A DNA stretch of 64,000 bases, taken from assembly GCF_001625215.2 (NCBI RefSeq), contig NC_030383.2, positions 57,092,949 through 57,156,948 of the forward strand, written 5' to 3'. Below are positions 46,484-58,200 of this stretch, piece by piece. Position 1 is the first letter of the stretch. The number at the start of each line of letters is the position of its first letter. The notes beneath the pieces were generated by a model. That model saw only the letters and a program-made list of their open reading frames with translations. It was not told where the DNA came from and searched no databases. The stretch comes from Daucus carota subsp. sativus. Taxonomy: Eukaryota; Streptophyta; Magnoliopsida; Apiales; Apiaceae. Position numbers and translations under genes: made by a program.

Positions 46484-49089
46484 ATGGCATCAAAATTAGC
46501 TCAATTGAAGTCCAAGGCCTGCCAAGCTAAACAGTTTGTGGCCACTCATGGTACTTCCTACTACAAACAGTTATTAGAGCAGAATAAGCAGTTCATCCAG
46601 GAACCAGCCACTGTGGAAAAATGCAATGAGTTGTCCAAAAAGCTGTTGTATACTCGTCTTGCCAGGTTAACCTTCATTTACCCTTCTGCTATGTTCCAGG
46701 AATTCCATCTGTAGGCTTACGTGCATGTACATGTTCTTTTAAATTTCGAGCAACCTTAGAGTCATGTTGCTTATAATTAAACCTTCATATATATGTTAAA
46801 ATAAGATGCACGTAACGTGCTGTATTGTTCTTAACATGACTCCATCGATTTCATTCCATGTGAGAACTGTGTATTCTCTCAGATCAGAGTATCGTTTGCA
46901 ATTGCGTCCTGCCACCATTGGAATCCCAGTGTTAATCAGGCTATTATGTACTGATTTGATGTGAATAATGATAAATTTATAAGTAAAAGAACAGACCTCC
47001 AGAAGCTCATTAGTTTGCTTCTTCTTTTCCTTCTTTATAGGGATCGATATTGTGATCACATGAGTTTCATTCTTTGTCTTATCATCAGTTGCAAAACTCA
47101 ACACATTATATTTGAAGTGTGCTGGGTTCTTGGCCTCAGGAGCTTCTCATCAGATAATACAAGTGCAAATTTATAAACAACAATTGTGATGATGGCTGAA
47201 GAGTATCCTGCATGCCTTAAGATTTCAAATTGAAACGTGTGCCTTAATATTTAGAAGCTTAATTTTTCAATTTCTTTGGTTAGAGCTTTAAATATTGTTC
47301 CCACTCACTTGTTAGAAATGATTATTCCGGACTGAGAATGTCATGGATCATATGAATGGTTAAGCAAAGGCGGATAAAAACCTGTAAGATCACATAATGC
47401 TTCTAAATTATAAACAAACTAGTTGAGAAGCCGCGCGTTGCGGCGGCCTATAAAAATTATATTCATGATTCAATATTAATATTTGTAGAATGCAATAATA
47501 TTATGGCGGTCTATAAAAAGTATATTAATGATTAAAAATTAATATTTGTAGGATTAAATAAATTTTATATTATAAAAATCTTGATGTAATACCAATACTA
47601 ATATAAAAAATTGTAATATTGAACTATAATTCATGGTGAAAAAATGAAAATAAATTTCTACACGTAATTAACAATTTAAAACACGACGGATTTTAATTTT
47701 ATTTGTGCTTTTTTTTTGAAAAGAAATCATGTTCTTACATTATCATCTTCCTCCGATTTTTTTGGATTGATTGTGCACAAAAACATCTAACTTAAATCCG
47801 TGATATAGCGGTCTATAACTACCCTCCATTATAACAACCTTTATTTTTTTAATATTGCATGAACAGTCTTCACTTAAAAGTTGCTTGAACGGAGCAAACA
47901 GATAATGCATGAATAATATTTCCCGTGTACAATGTAAATCATATAAAAAATTAACAACAAATATGTCCAATGAACAAAATAAATATTATAAAAGAATAAC
48001 CAACAAATATACATCACTAATAGTTAATTTATCGATATCATCCATCAATATCATGTCAAGACTATATTCTTATCCCGTATTTGGATTTGTCGACTCCCAC
48101 ATAGCGGTCTATAACTACCTTTGCTTGCAACAACCTTTATTTTTTTAATATTGTGTAAACAGCCTTCCCTTATCGTTGTAGAAGAACGGCACCACCGAGT
48201 TAGAAATCGAGCAAGAGAACTATCACCAGAAAGAGTTAGGGTTATGGTATTGAGAGAGAGGGGGTTGTGTTTAGATGATCCAAAACCCGACAACCTATAG
48301 GGGGTATTTATAGGTGCAGAGAGATTTGTGTGCTACTCTTTCCCATAATTAAATAATCTGAAACAAAATCAGATTAAAACTTTCAAGTTGCTATATTCCA
48401 TAAATAATCTGAAACAAAATCAGATTCTGAAACTTACTTCTAATTCTAATATATCCGAAACTAAAAAAGGCAGTTCTAATTTTTGATATTTTTCATCCGA
48501 AAATTCCAGAAAATTAGAAAAATAGAACGGAGCGATGTGAGAGGCGCCACCTACACGCCCCTCGCTTCTCCTTTATATAAGTATATTGATTGATGGTGAT
48601 TTCTCTTTCATTTTTGTCACCTGAAGTTGAGAAATAAAAGTCTAAAACTTTTTCCTTTATGATGCAAGATTGATTATTCACTGGACTGCGGTTATTTGGG
48701 CAGAAGTATTTTGATGTAGATACTCTCTTATCATAAGCTATTGCTAGAAGATAGGTTTTTTTTTGCATCTTATGTTATACCAACATGCTTTCTGAAAGAT
48801 AAACCACCACTTTATCCAACTAAAAATATTGATGTATGGAAACATTTGTTTAGTGGCATTATTGACCTCTTAACCACTGCTTTTGTATTTTATTTGTAAC
48901 AGTATTCCTGGTCGTACCGAAGCAATGTGGAAGGAAGTTGATTATGTAAAGCAAGCATGGAAGAATAGGAAGGACTTGAAAGTGGAAGATGCTGGCACTG
49001 CCGCGGTGTTTGGGTTGGAGTGTTTTGCATGGTATTGTGTTGGTGAGATTGTTGGGAGGGGATTTACATTCACTGGTTATTATCCTTGA
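46484..49089 (+). CDS. Mitochondrial ATP synthase subunit g, copy B
   Basis: Tandem paralogue of the gene at 42783. Coding exons 46484-46665 and 48903-49089 have the same sizes and junctions as copy A and encode 122 residues. Differences are few, for example FVATHGTSYYKQLLEQ for FVSTHGSAYYKQVLEQ and SIPGRTEAMWKEVDYVKQ for SIPGRNEAMWKEVDYLKQ. The intron is 2.2 kb instead of 1.0 kb, because a Helitron sits in it (47419-48593, opposite strand). Both splice sites are intact, so the insertion need not block expression. An upstream in-frame ATG (46472) is less likely as the start. Confidence 0.93.
47419..48593 (-). mobile_element. Non-autonomous Helitron in the intron of ATP synthase g copy B
   Basis: Read on the minus strand it starts TCAATCAATATACTTATATA after an A and ends CAACTAG before a T, with the hairpin made by 'gccgcgcgttgcggc'. 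It is 1175 bp and very similar to the Helitron at 30512 along its length, including the TATA box and leader-like part. It adds about 1.2 kb to the host intron. Confidence 0.9.
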
Positions 49090-50137
49090 AGTATGAAATC
49101 CTTGGTTAAAAGACAAACCAGATCCATCATCAACAAACAGTTTTACGATCTTCCTTTCATCACCAGCTCACAGCTGATCCAAGTCATTGACACTTGATGC
49201 AAGATTTTGCTATTCTGCATAGTATTTTGAAGTGAAGAAACAATTGTTAGAATATGTTGCTTTAATAATCTATATCCTGCGATATGGCAGTATCATATAC
49301 CCCCTTGGTGGGATTGCTTTTGTTATGGATTGAGTTCATTTAGTTGTGAGAAGTCTTAAATATTTTCCAAATGTTAGTTGCTCTTGTTCAACTTAATATA
49401 GCTACATCTTCTTGGTAAAGAAATGATTACCATCTCTTCAGTTGCAAGACAGGGAAGTCCTATTTCAATTCCGTGATCAAGTGTTGGTCCTAAATGTCAC
49501 AAATTTGATAAAAATGGCCTCAATACTAGTGCCGGAGCCGGAAAAGATGATCCCGACGTGTCATTTTGCAATTCAAAACGCTAGATTGTGTAGTCAAAAT
49601 GTCAATTTGTGTTACGTTTTGTCTAATTTTTCGGATCAAAATGCAACATGATATAGCGTTTTCTTTCAAAAATCAAAATACTGAATCATCATGTGTTAAC
49701 AAATGATAATTTGAGCTATTTCTCTCAACTATGTTATGCTGGATATTATGTGAATTTTGTAATATCCGAGACATCGGATTTCAAATTTATTCACGTATCT
49801 CAGATATGAAATTTATTCATATATCTTCTATTTAAAATTTTTGTACGATCTGACACACCGGACATAAATTTACATATCTACCAATCCTACTTTGTCATAG
49901 ATGTGCCCCAATCGTATTCAATAAAATCAATCAACAATGTCAAACATAGAGGTGGTCATTTTTAGACCAATCAGAAGAGCCGAAACACGCAACTAAACCT
50001 TTTCATCTCAAATCTTACAAAACATCTGGAACAAACTAACTGTATCCAGATTCAGTTTTATACTTATATTTTTGTTTCTTGAAAATATTCGCGCCCTATA
50101 TAAATTTTAACAAGGACCTAAAAAACAAGATCGGAGA
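49090..50137. other. Spacer between ATP synthase g copy B and the PLA2 gene
   Basis: The left part is the 3' flank of the ATP synthase gene. A short frame at 49442-49651 shows no family features. The right end holds the PLA2 promoter with a TATA box listed separately. Confidence 0.45.
50097..50104 (+). promoter_or_regulatory. TATA box of the PLA2 gene
   Basis: TATATAAA lies 34 bp upstream of the PLA2 start codon. With transcription expected 25-35 bp downstream of a TATA box, the leader would be very short, about 5-15 bases. Confidence 0.5.
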
Positions 50138-52876
50138 ATGCTCCGACGTACTTTTCCGGCAGCATCATTACATGTATCCATCATCACTGTCATCGTAATC
50201 TTCTCGTCACTCTTAGAAATCGGACAATCGAATGACAATTCGCAGGTACAACATATGTATCTGTTACTATGTTTATTTTGCGTTTGTTTATATGTTTGTT
50301 CAGAATTTAAATCTTAGAATGTTGTCTAGGAGGTGACATGCAGTACAACATGCGTGGCTCAGAACTGCAATAGTGAGTCTCTTTTTAGTTTTAATCAGTT
50401 TGATTTTTTAATATATGTGGAAATATGTGTGTGATTGTTGTGCATTGTGTTTTCAGCAATTGGGTTAAGGTACGGTAAGTATTGTGGAGTAGGATGGTCT
50501 GGATGTCCCGGTGAGAAGCCTTGCGATGATCTCGATGCTTGTTGTAAGGTTCACGATGATTGTGTTGGAAAAAAAGGTACTCTAGCTGATTTCAAATATT
50601 GACAATTCATAGATAGTGATAATGTGTTTTTTTTTTTTGGTTAGGACTTTGAGCTATTACAGATTTTAGGTCAATTTGGTCTTAGTTTTTCTGAAATTTT
50701 TGGATAGAAATAAGAAATTACTTCTCACTGAATTGAAGAGAATAGCTTCTCTAAATATTGCAGCCGCTGCAGTCTACTAGGTTAGCACATAGCAACCAAA
50801 GTGCTAATGGTTGAGTCTTGAGGTAGATTGATTTCGTAAGCTTGATAGCATTACAAGTTTTCCAGTTGGGTTTAATCCATTGAGATAACAAGGATCAATA
50901 TGATTGACCATTATAATCATATAATGATTTCACTTTGCTGCTTCTTTAAAATCTAATCCATGTATTAGGCTTTTTGTTTGGTTTCAAAGATATAATGACA
51001 TAAGAATAGGATGAGATTATGAGATAATTTCTTTTTCTTCCTCTATACTATCTGGGGAAAATCAAGCCAGGCCTAAATCTGATTAATTTAGAACTAATGC
51101 TCATTCCTTCATATTTCTTATATAATTCACAAGTATTAGCATTTAGCATAAAAAACTTGCAACATCTCATTTTCCTCAGCCTTCCCTCTTTTACCTTCTC
51201 TTCCACCTATAATCTTACAATTTTTAATTGTATTACTTGAGTTTAATTCAACTAATGAGAGTTAGATTCCACATTGAGTTTGGACTTCTTTCTACGAAGG
51301 TAGAATGATAAATTAAAAGACTTTCATCCTGTTTTTTGTTGCTCGCTTCTTAAAATTTTATTTATGTAATTAACTAATTATTAAGAAATAATAAAAAATT
51401 CTGACAAGTTTCTTCGACTTTTACAATTAATTTCCTTGAACTGTTGTCCAGATTTCTCAAGTACATTGTAATATAGCTAGAGAAACTGTGTAATCAATTT
51501 CTGGCCAGAAACTAAAGGTCTTAATTTTTCTGTTTGTTGTCCAGTAAATTATGTATCAGATTCTAGCAAGTGAAGATACATGGTCTTAATTTTCTTGCTT
51601 AGCAACTTATTTGTTTGAATCAAGATTAGTTAGAACAAAGACAAGTCTTCAACAACTCTGTAACTATCTTACAAAGGACTAGTAACATGAACCGGAAGCT
51701 TGATTTAAGTGCCTCATGAGTCATGAATAGCCATCATTCTTATTTTCCCCTTGGTAAAACATCTCCTGAGTGCCTTAGTCATAAGTCCACAAAGCGGTAA
51801 ATGTTGGTGGCTCTAGTCTGATCAAATTATCTAAATTATAAGTTATGAATCTATGAGTATCCAGTCCCAATATAATCAGACTGATGCAAGTATATAAGGG
51901 ATGATAATTGCTATAATTTGACATCCTGAAAGTTGGTTCTCTTTGTTTGAAATCAGCTGTATTGTTTAATGCTTCAAGGAGGCAGGGCACTTTAGTTTAG
52001 CCTATCTTTTCACCCAGTGTGTCACTTCAACCAAAATGATGAAATCAATATTGCACCTTGTCATCACTTTTTTTGTCGTTAGTTTTATGTCTGAACATCA
52101 TCCTCGACGTAATGGTCAAGTGTCTACTTAATATGTCAGGTCATGAGTTTGTACCCTGATAGTGGATGCGCCTCTGTTAACGATAAAGGAAAGACTTTAG
52201 GGACTGTCCCCTGCTGATGCTCCAGGGACTTTTGCGGTGGGCAAGACCTTTTGTAGATAATTCTATACCTTGAGTTTATCCTAAGAATTTGTGATTGTGA
52301 AAAACTTTAACATATTACTTGAGACTCACATAGTCACATAAAATATAGAGGATCATGTTTTCCGCAGTTTATTGAAAAATATACAAGTATTTAGTCTCCC
52401 ATAAAATGATTGCTCTTTTCAATTTAATTGTATTATATAATAGTAGACGTGATACAGGTGAGAATATTTTATATGCGAGAACGGTGAGAACAATTATAAA
52501 AGTGCAGAATAATGGTTTTGCACATATTTTATATTTTCAATGTTGTATCATTTTGCAACAGAATTATAGTTGTCAGTGCTCTAACACTAAAACGTGTTCT
52601 CCATGGAGCGCGACTCTATAATAGTATTCGCTCTATTCATCGATGGCTATTTTAACTGCAATTTTCCTATATCTTACAGTGTTCTATCATCTTGCAGGTA
52701 TGAACAATGTAAAATGCCATGAGAAATTCAAGCGCTGCATTAAGAAAGTTCAGAAGTCCGGGAAGCCGGGGTTTTCAAATGTCTGCCCTCTCGATGTTGT
52801 CGTGCCTGTAATGGATCAGGGCATGGACATGGCCATTATGTTCAGCCAGTTTGGCAACTCCAAGGTTGAACTTTGA
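50138..52876 (+). CDS. Secretory phospholipase A2, beta-like
   Basis: Low-molecular-weight plant PLA2, which releases a fatty acid from the sn-2 position of phospholipids in a calcium-dependent reaction in the secretory pathway. Four exons (50138-50245, 50330-50372, 50457-50576 and 52698-52876) give 149 residues, the usual length. A signal peptide covers roughly residues 1-31. Twelve cysteines, the number typical of plant sPLA2, can be counted. The calcium loop is [19 protein letters not shown] and the catalytic site CCKVHDDC, with His83-Asp84. The C-terminus is NSKVEL, like the KTEL ER-retention signal of Arabidopsis PLA2-beta, which this protein resembles most ([19 protein letters not shown]). 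The last intron is 2.1 kb and holds a probable SINE. No defect is visible. Confidence 0.93.
52098..52255 (+). repeat. Probable SINE in the last PLA2 intron
   Basis: The words 'atggtcaagtgtc', 'gtcatgagtttgtaccc' (B-box-like), 'gtggatgcg', 'ggaaagactttagggac' and 'ttttgcggtgggcaagacc' come in the order seen in tRNA-derived plant SINEs of the Au type. The boundaries and target duplication are uncertain. Confidence 0.45.
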
Positions 52877-53212
52877 TTGAAACAACAAACTCATTCCACA
52901 CTGGAATTTTGATTTAGTATAGTCATTCCTTGGTGTAACTACCACATCATTTTAAAACTAAAGAACCATTCTAAAACTTTGTCTAAGCATTTTTTTATGT
53001 AATTGGCAACTGAAGTGTCTACCTATGTTTTTTTATGTTTTGTCTGGTTTTCTTAGGTTGTAGTTGTGATGATTGTTTAAAGTGTGGGCCACATAATTAG
53101 TAAGATGACACTAGAATCATGCCATTCTTTCACTTTGCGTGGCCCTTGTAGTTGGTCGTTTCTTTTAGACTTTATAGCTACTAATGATACAAGTTGTAGT
53201 TGTTTTATTTAT
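52877..53212. other. 3' flank of the PLA2 gene
   Basis: Probable 3' untranslated region and spacer. No other feature is seen up to the foldback element. Confidence 0.4.
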
Positions 53213-53513
53213 GGGACCAGGTCCCTGGCATACGGCTGCCAGGGACTGGTTATCCAACACTCCATTTCCTGGCCGTTGGATGCATATCCAGCGGCCAGGA
53301 TCATATTAAAAAGTTTAATGTGTCCAGCGCTTTTTTAGCGCTGGACAGGGATTCCCACGTCCAGCGCTAAAAAAGCGCTGGACATGGGAATCCCTGTCCA
53401 GCGACACATTAAACTTTTAATAAGATCCTGGCCGCTGGATATGCATCCAACGGCCAGGAAATAGGCTGTTGGTTAAGCGGTCCACAGCAACCGGTTGCTG
53501 TGGACCGCTACCC
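53213..53513. mobile_element. Palindromic foldback MITE with 9-bp TSD
   Basis: The 301-bp element is nearly one long palindrome. The arms 'tttcctggccgttggatgca' and 'tgcatccaacggccaggaaa' are mirror copies and the centre repeats GTCCAGCGCT inverted several times. Each outer end has its own hairpin: GTCCCTGGC with GCCAGGGAC on the left, and on the right a perfect 32-bp palindrome at about 53477-53508 with core CAACCGGTTG. The flanks are identical 9-bp repeats TTTATTTAT (53204-53212 and 53514-53522), as for Mutator-like elements. It is non-coding and more GC-rich than its surroundings. Confidence 0.88.
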
Positions 53514-53522
53514 TTTATTTAT

Positions 53523-55238
53523 TGTTCACTTAAACAAGTAATTAGTTACAGTAAATCACTCCGCATACGTTTATATAACATCTAATCTAATGGAATATAA
53601 TTCATATTTTATAGATGGAACATGGACAATATTAATCTGATACGGGAAATGGAATATACCTGTCTAACATAAAGATTCTATTTATGACTCGATTATAAAC
53701 AAATGATTAGGGTTAAGTATTGATTAGTTCACTTGTTCTGTTTCAAGTTTCAATGTACCAAGTGATTTATGGACAAATTGTTTTATCTCATTTGTATCAT
53801 TTTATTTAAAAAAAATTGAATTTCCTAAAATACTCACTAAGTTACTCAAAACCCTAATTCTTTCGAGCCTTCCTGTTGTAGTAGCCGCTTGAGCCTTCCA
53901 TCGGTTTTCACCGATTAAAGGCTCCGAATCAGTTTTTTTTGTCACAAGATACTTTCTCGTATAACAAAGAGTACAATAGCCGCGGCCAATAGTTTCTTTC
54001 GTTTAAGAAAGTATACTATATAACCCTCAGAAATGCAGAGATGATCGGGAATACTAGACAATAAACCTTTAATGTTCGACAAAAAAACACCCATAAGAGG
54101 TTCGGTTGTCATTATTTTCCTCCACTCTCCTACCCTGGAAAGATACAATAAAAAAAACATAATAAATTCATACCGACAATAAAATAAGAAAACTAACTAA
54201 AATGACAGATGAAAAGGGTCAAAAACCTATAACTAAAAAAAATAAGATAAGAATATAATATAATTTTTTATTTAAAAAAAGAGTAAATCAGAACTAATGT
54301 TAATTACTTTGTTTTCCTCTTAGTTTTGAATGATGCTTCCTCTCGGGAAACTTAGATTTAAAATCATTGGAAATTTCGTTGTCTCTCTTCAAGCGGGTGG
54401 GTTTCAGTCCGATTTCTCTTGTTTTTGTGATTCTGCTCTGGATCTATTCTCGGGAGATTAGATCTAAAACCATCGGAGATTCCGCAGTTTTTGTTCTCTG
54501 TTTCAAGCGGGTGGATTTTCAGTCCGATTTCTCTTGTTTTCGTGGTTCCATTTAAGGTTTATTTACCTTTAGTTATTATTTTTGTTTGGTGTAGTCTCTC
54601 CTTGGTGAGAGTTAGGTTGTTAATCTCCTAGTTTTGGTTTTTCTTTGTGATCTTTGGTTTGGTGATAGAAGTTGTTAAGTGATTGCAATTATGGTCGATA
54701 GCTCAAACATGATTAACTCCAACTGGATGTGGAGAAAGGGATGCTTGTAAATATCTCATCTTCAACAAATTACTTGCATCCATGAAGAATGAATTAATTA
54801 GTTATTGTTTCTGTTTTATATTTGTTTGACGCAGCTCTTTTTAGAAGGTGTGTGACTTTTTATTATTTAATGAATTAATTTTCTCCTAAAAATTTTATTT
54901 TAATTGATCTTGTTAATTAATCACTAACGCGCCTCCGCTGATTCATACGCTGAATACCGATAAATAAATAAATTTGGAAAAGAGAAAGTCGTGCTAAGTT
55001 TTCGCGGCCTCCTCGGTAAACTAATCGGAAACTTCGAAGTTAGAATCATTACACAACTCAAACATAACATTTGACACCCATCCATCATTTCCTGTCTCTT
55101 TCATCTCCACTTGCCTTCCTCTTTTCAACTCTTTTCTCGTAAACCAAATCTTCTTATACACACACAATTACACATGTCTAATCACACACAATAACTCACA
55201 CAATTCGGATCTCTTTGACCTCAATCCAACAGTAAACC
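53523..55238. other. Spacer between foldback element and IST1-like gene
   Basis: No gene is supported. Around 54385-54550 a block with 'ttcaagcgggtgg' and 'cagtccgatttctcttgttt' occurs twice, about 118 bp apart. A minus-strand frame at 53942-54160 has no recognisable motif. The right end, CT-rich from about 55085, is the likely leader of the IST1-like gene. Confidence 0.4.
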
Positions 55239-58200
55239 ATGCTTACCAAGAGCTTCAAGGCCTCTAAATGGCACGTGATTCATCTCTCGATTTCATGTTT
55301 ATTTATTTATTGTGATTTCATCGTATTTGTATTGATTTAATTATGATTTGATGCAGCAAGACGTCGTTAAAGCTAGCGACGTCTCGAATAAAATTGATGA
55401 AGAACAAGAAAGGAGTTCAGATGGTGCAGATGAAGAGAGAATTAGCGCAATTGCTCGAGTCCGGGCAGGATCGGACTGCGAGGATTCGTGTATGTTTTTA
55501 TTTTTTAATCTTGTCGATTATGTGAATATTTTATTGAATTTGTGATAATTTGATGTTTTATGATAGTTAGTTTGGAGATGATGAGGAATTGATGATGCTA
55601 GTTTACGACGTAGATTGCATATGAAATTTGTTACTATTGTGAAATTTGTGTAAGATTTGCGTAGAGAGTTGAGTTGAGTTTGAGTTTGTGTCAAAGCTTT
55701 TGTTAAAGGTCAGCCTTATTGCTTGTAAATGAATTTAAAGTGTGCAGTGTGCTTCTTTGTGGTCCTTTATGCCTTTTCTTCCATTAGCCGTAGTCTGTGG
55801 ATATTGAGAGCTCGTGCTTTTTGTGGCTGCATAGTTTTGCAACTCAATATACAATTAGATTATCTGGCTGAATGATTGATAGTGCCATAGTTATGGTGCT
55901 TTTTTGCATTGATGTCAATTGTCAAAGAATCTAGCACAAAATGGCACTATAAACTTAACTAATTTTTTTAGAAATGGCCAATTATGTGAACTTGAACACT
56001 GAGATGCACTGTCCATCCACTGAGGCCCAACCCGCAACCTCTAGTAAGCCAGCTTGAGGGGTACTAGTGGAAGTTAGAAGTACAAGTCGCTGGAAGCGAG
56101 AGAATTGGAGATGCACAGTAGCATACAGTGAAGTGATATCAAGTTATTAAACAAACACTGATAAAAAAGATTCTGTTTCAAAAGTACACAAGTGTACATC
56201 CTTTTTTTTGCCTTTATTTAAGTATCTAACAGGTTTGTGAAAAGTTGATAAGAGGTATAGAAGAGTTGGTTACTAAATCCAAAGATCTATCATGCAGTCT
56301 TGATGTCCAGAACTTAATGATAAATTTTGTTTTCTTTTATTTTTGTATATGTTGTATCTTTTTAGTTTTTACTGCTTATGGCAGCAGTTCTTATTTTTCT
56401 ATCACTTATGTTCAGGTTGAACACTTAATCAGGGAAGAGAAGATGGTGGCAGCTTATGAGCTTATTGAGATATATTGTGAGCTCATTGCAGCACGTTTAC
56501 CGATTATCGAGTCACAAAAGTATGTAAATTACTATCTTAAATTTCCTTTTCCAGTTTCTGGTATAGGATTAGTCTTTCAGTACTAAATGCTTCTGTTAAT
56601 TTCTTTTGCTTCCTCTAATGGACACATAAATAGATTGGTGTGCAATGAATGTTAAAAAGCACAGAAAAAAGTAAATTTTAGTTCAGTAATTGGCATGCCT
56701 TCTTTATTAAAGAGTTATGTATTGATTTGAAATATGTATGAAGTATTGAATGCATACAAAATGCACAATTCTCTCATTTTAGCCTCAGCATTTGATTCAC
56801 AATTCTCTCATTTTTAAAATCTCTTTACTTAATTAAAGAGGTATATGGGCCTGAGGGTGATAGCATCCTGAGATTAAAACAATCATAAGCATAAAATTTT
56901 GGGTATTTTTGTCAAAACAGGAGGTCGAGCATGTACTTACTAATTCACCCTTTAACTTTTATATTGAAAGTTTTTTTTAGCCTCATGAGGGCCATTTTTC
57001 TCCAAAGAGTGCAAATAATTAAATTCTAAAAGTGTGTGAAGAAATGATTTTCCGATTATATTGAGTTTCACTATTAATTTGCAGAAACTGCCCTATTGAC
57101 TTAAAAGAAGCAATTGCAAGTGTAGTTTTTGCATCCCCAAGGTGTTCAGACATACCAGAACTTACAGATGTTAAGAAGCATTTTACAGCAAAATATGGAA
57201 AAGAATTCATTACGGCAGCTCTTGAGCTTCGTCCGAATTCTGGTGTAGGCCGCATGGTAACATTCTGCAGCTTGCTAATGAGTTTGGTTTATATATACGG
57301 TCAAAGTGTAATGCAACCAAGTTAGGCATGTTTAGATTGAGCAATGTAATACCCCTTCACCATTATCAGCTTAAACATTTCAGGTAGTTGAGAAGCTATC
57401 TGCAGTTGCACCAGATGTGCAGACAAAAGCTAAAGTATTAAATGCCATAGCAGAAGAACATAACATCAAGTGGGATTCGAAGTCTTTTGAAGAGAAAGAA
57501 TCGAAACCTGCAGAGGATTTATTGGTAAGGCATCAATGAAAAAATTGCCTTATCAGAGTTTTATTTGTGTTATTTCATTGGTCTTTATGGAGTGTGGGTG
57601 GTGTTGAAATTATATCTGGACTTCATTACTGTGATGATATATAATATATAACACACACACACACACACACAGTAAGATAGGAATATAATAAGTTGAGTTA
57701 ACTGAACAGAATGGACCAAGTACTTTTGAGAAGGCTGGTGAGATGCAAGCAGTTCCCAAGATTCAAGTTCCACATATCCAAGCTACATCTGGTTATGACA
57801 AGCCAGTTAGACTATCAAATTCTAATGAGTCAGGTTCTAGATCATCTTTCAATACTCCAAACTATTCCACCGCAGATTCTGGTGTTTTAAACACACGCAC
57901 TGGAATTAATCCTGACCTGAGATCTTCAGGTACGGAATTTATTGATTAAAAAATTTATATTGATGCATGTTAATGGAATTTTTATTATTTTTTGCTTATT
58001 TTACTCATTAGAATTCGGATCTTGCAAACTTTTCTCAGGAAGCTGGGCTGAGAGAATGGAAAATAGACAGTCGTTCAAGAGAGATGATGCTTATTTGGAT
58101 AGAAAACATTGGGATATTGAATTCAAGGATGCTACTTCTGCAGCACATGCAGCTGCAGAGGCTGCTGAAAGAGCAAGTATGGCTGCAAGAGCTGCAGCTG

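Noticed and set aside
46796-47104. Minus-strand open frame of 102 codons
   Set aside because: It lies in the intron of ATP synthase g copy B with no recognisable motif.
48051-48293. Open frames at 48051-48293 and 30742-30978 as a Helitron-encoded protein
   Set aside because: They read antisense through the leader-like segment, and the frame is not conserved between the two Helitron copies.
57942-58038. ATG at 57942 as the start of a separate 744-residue protein
   Set aside because: The first 32 codons are intron sequence; the frame is the last exon of the IST1-like gene, joined at 58039 (or 58012).
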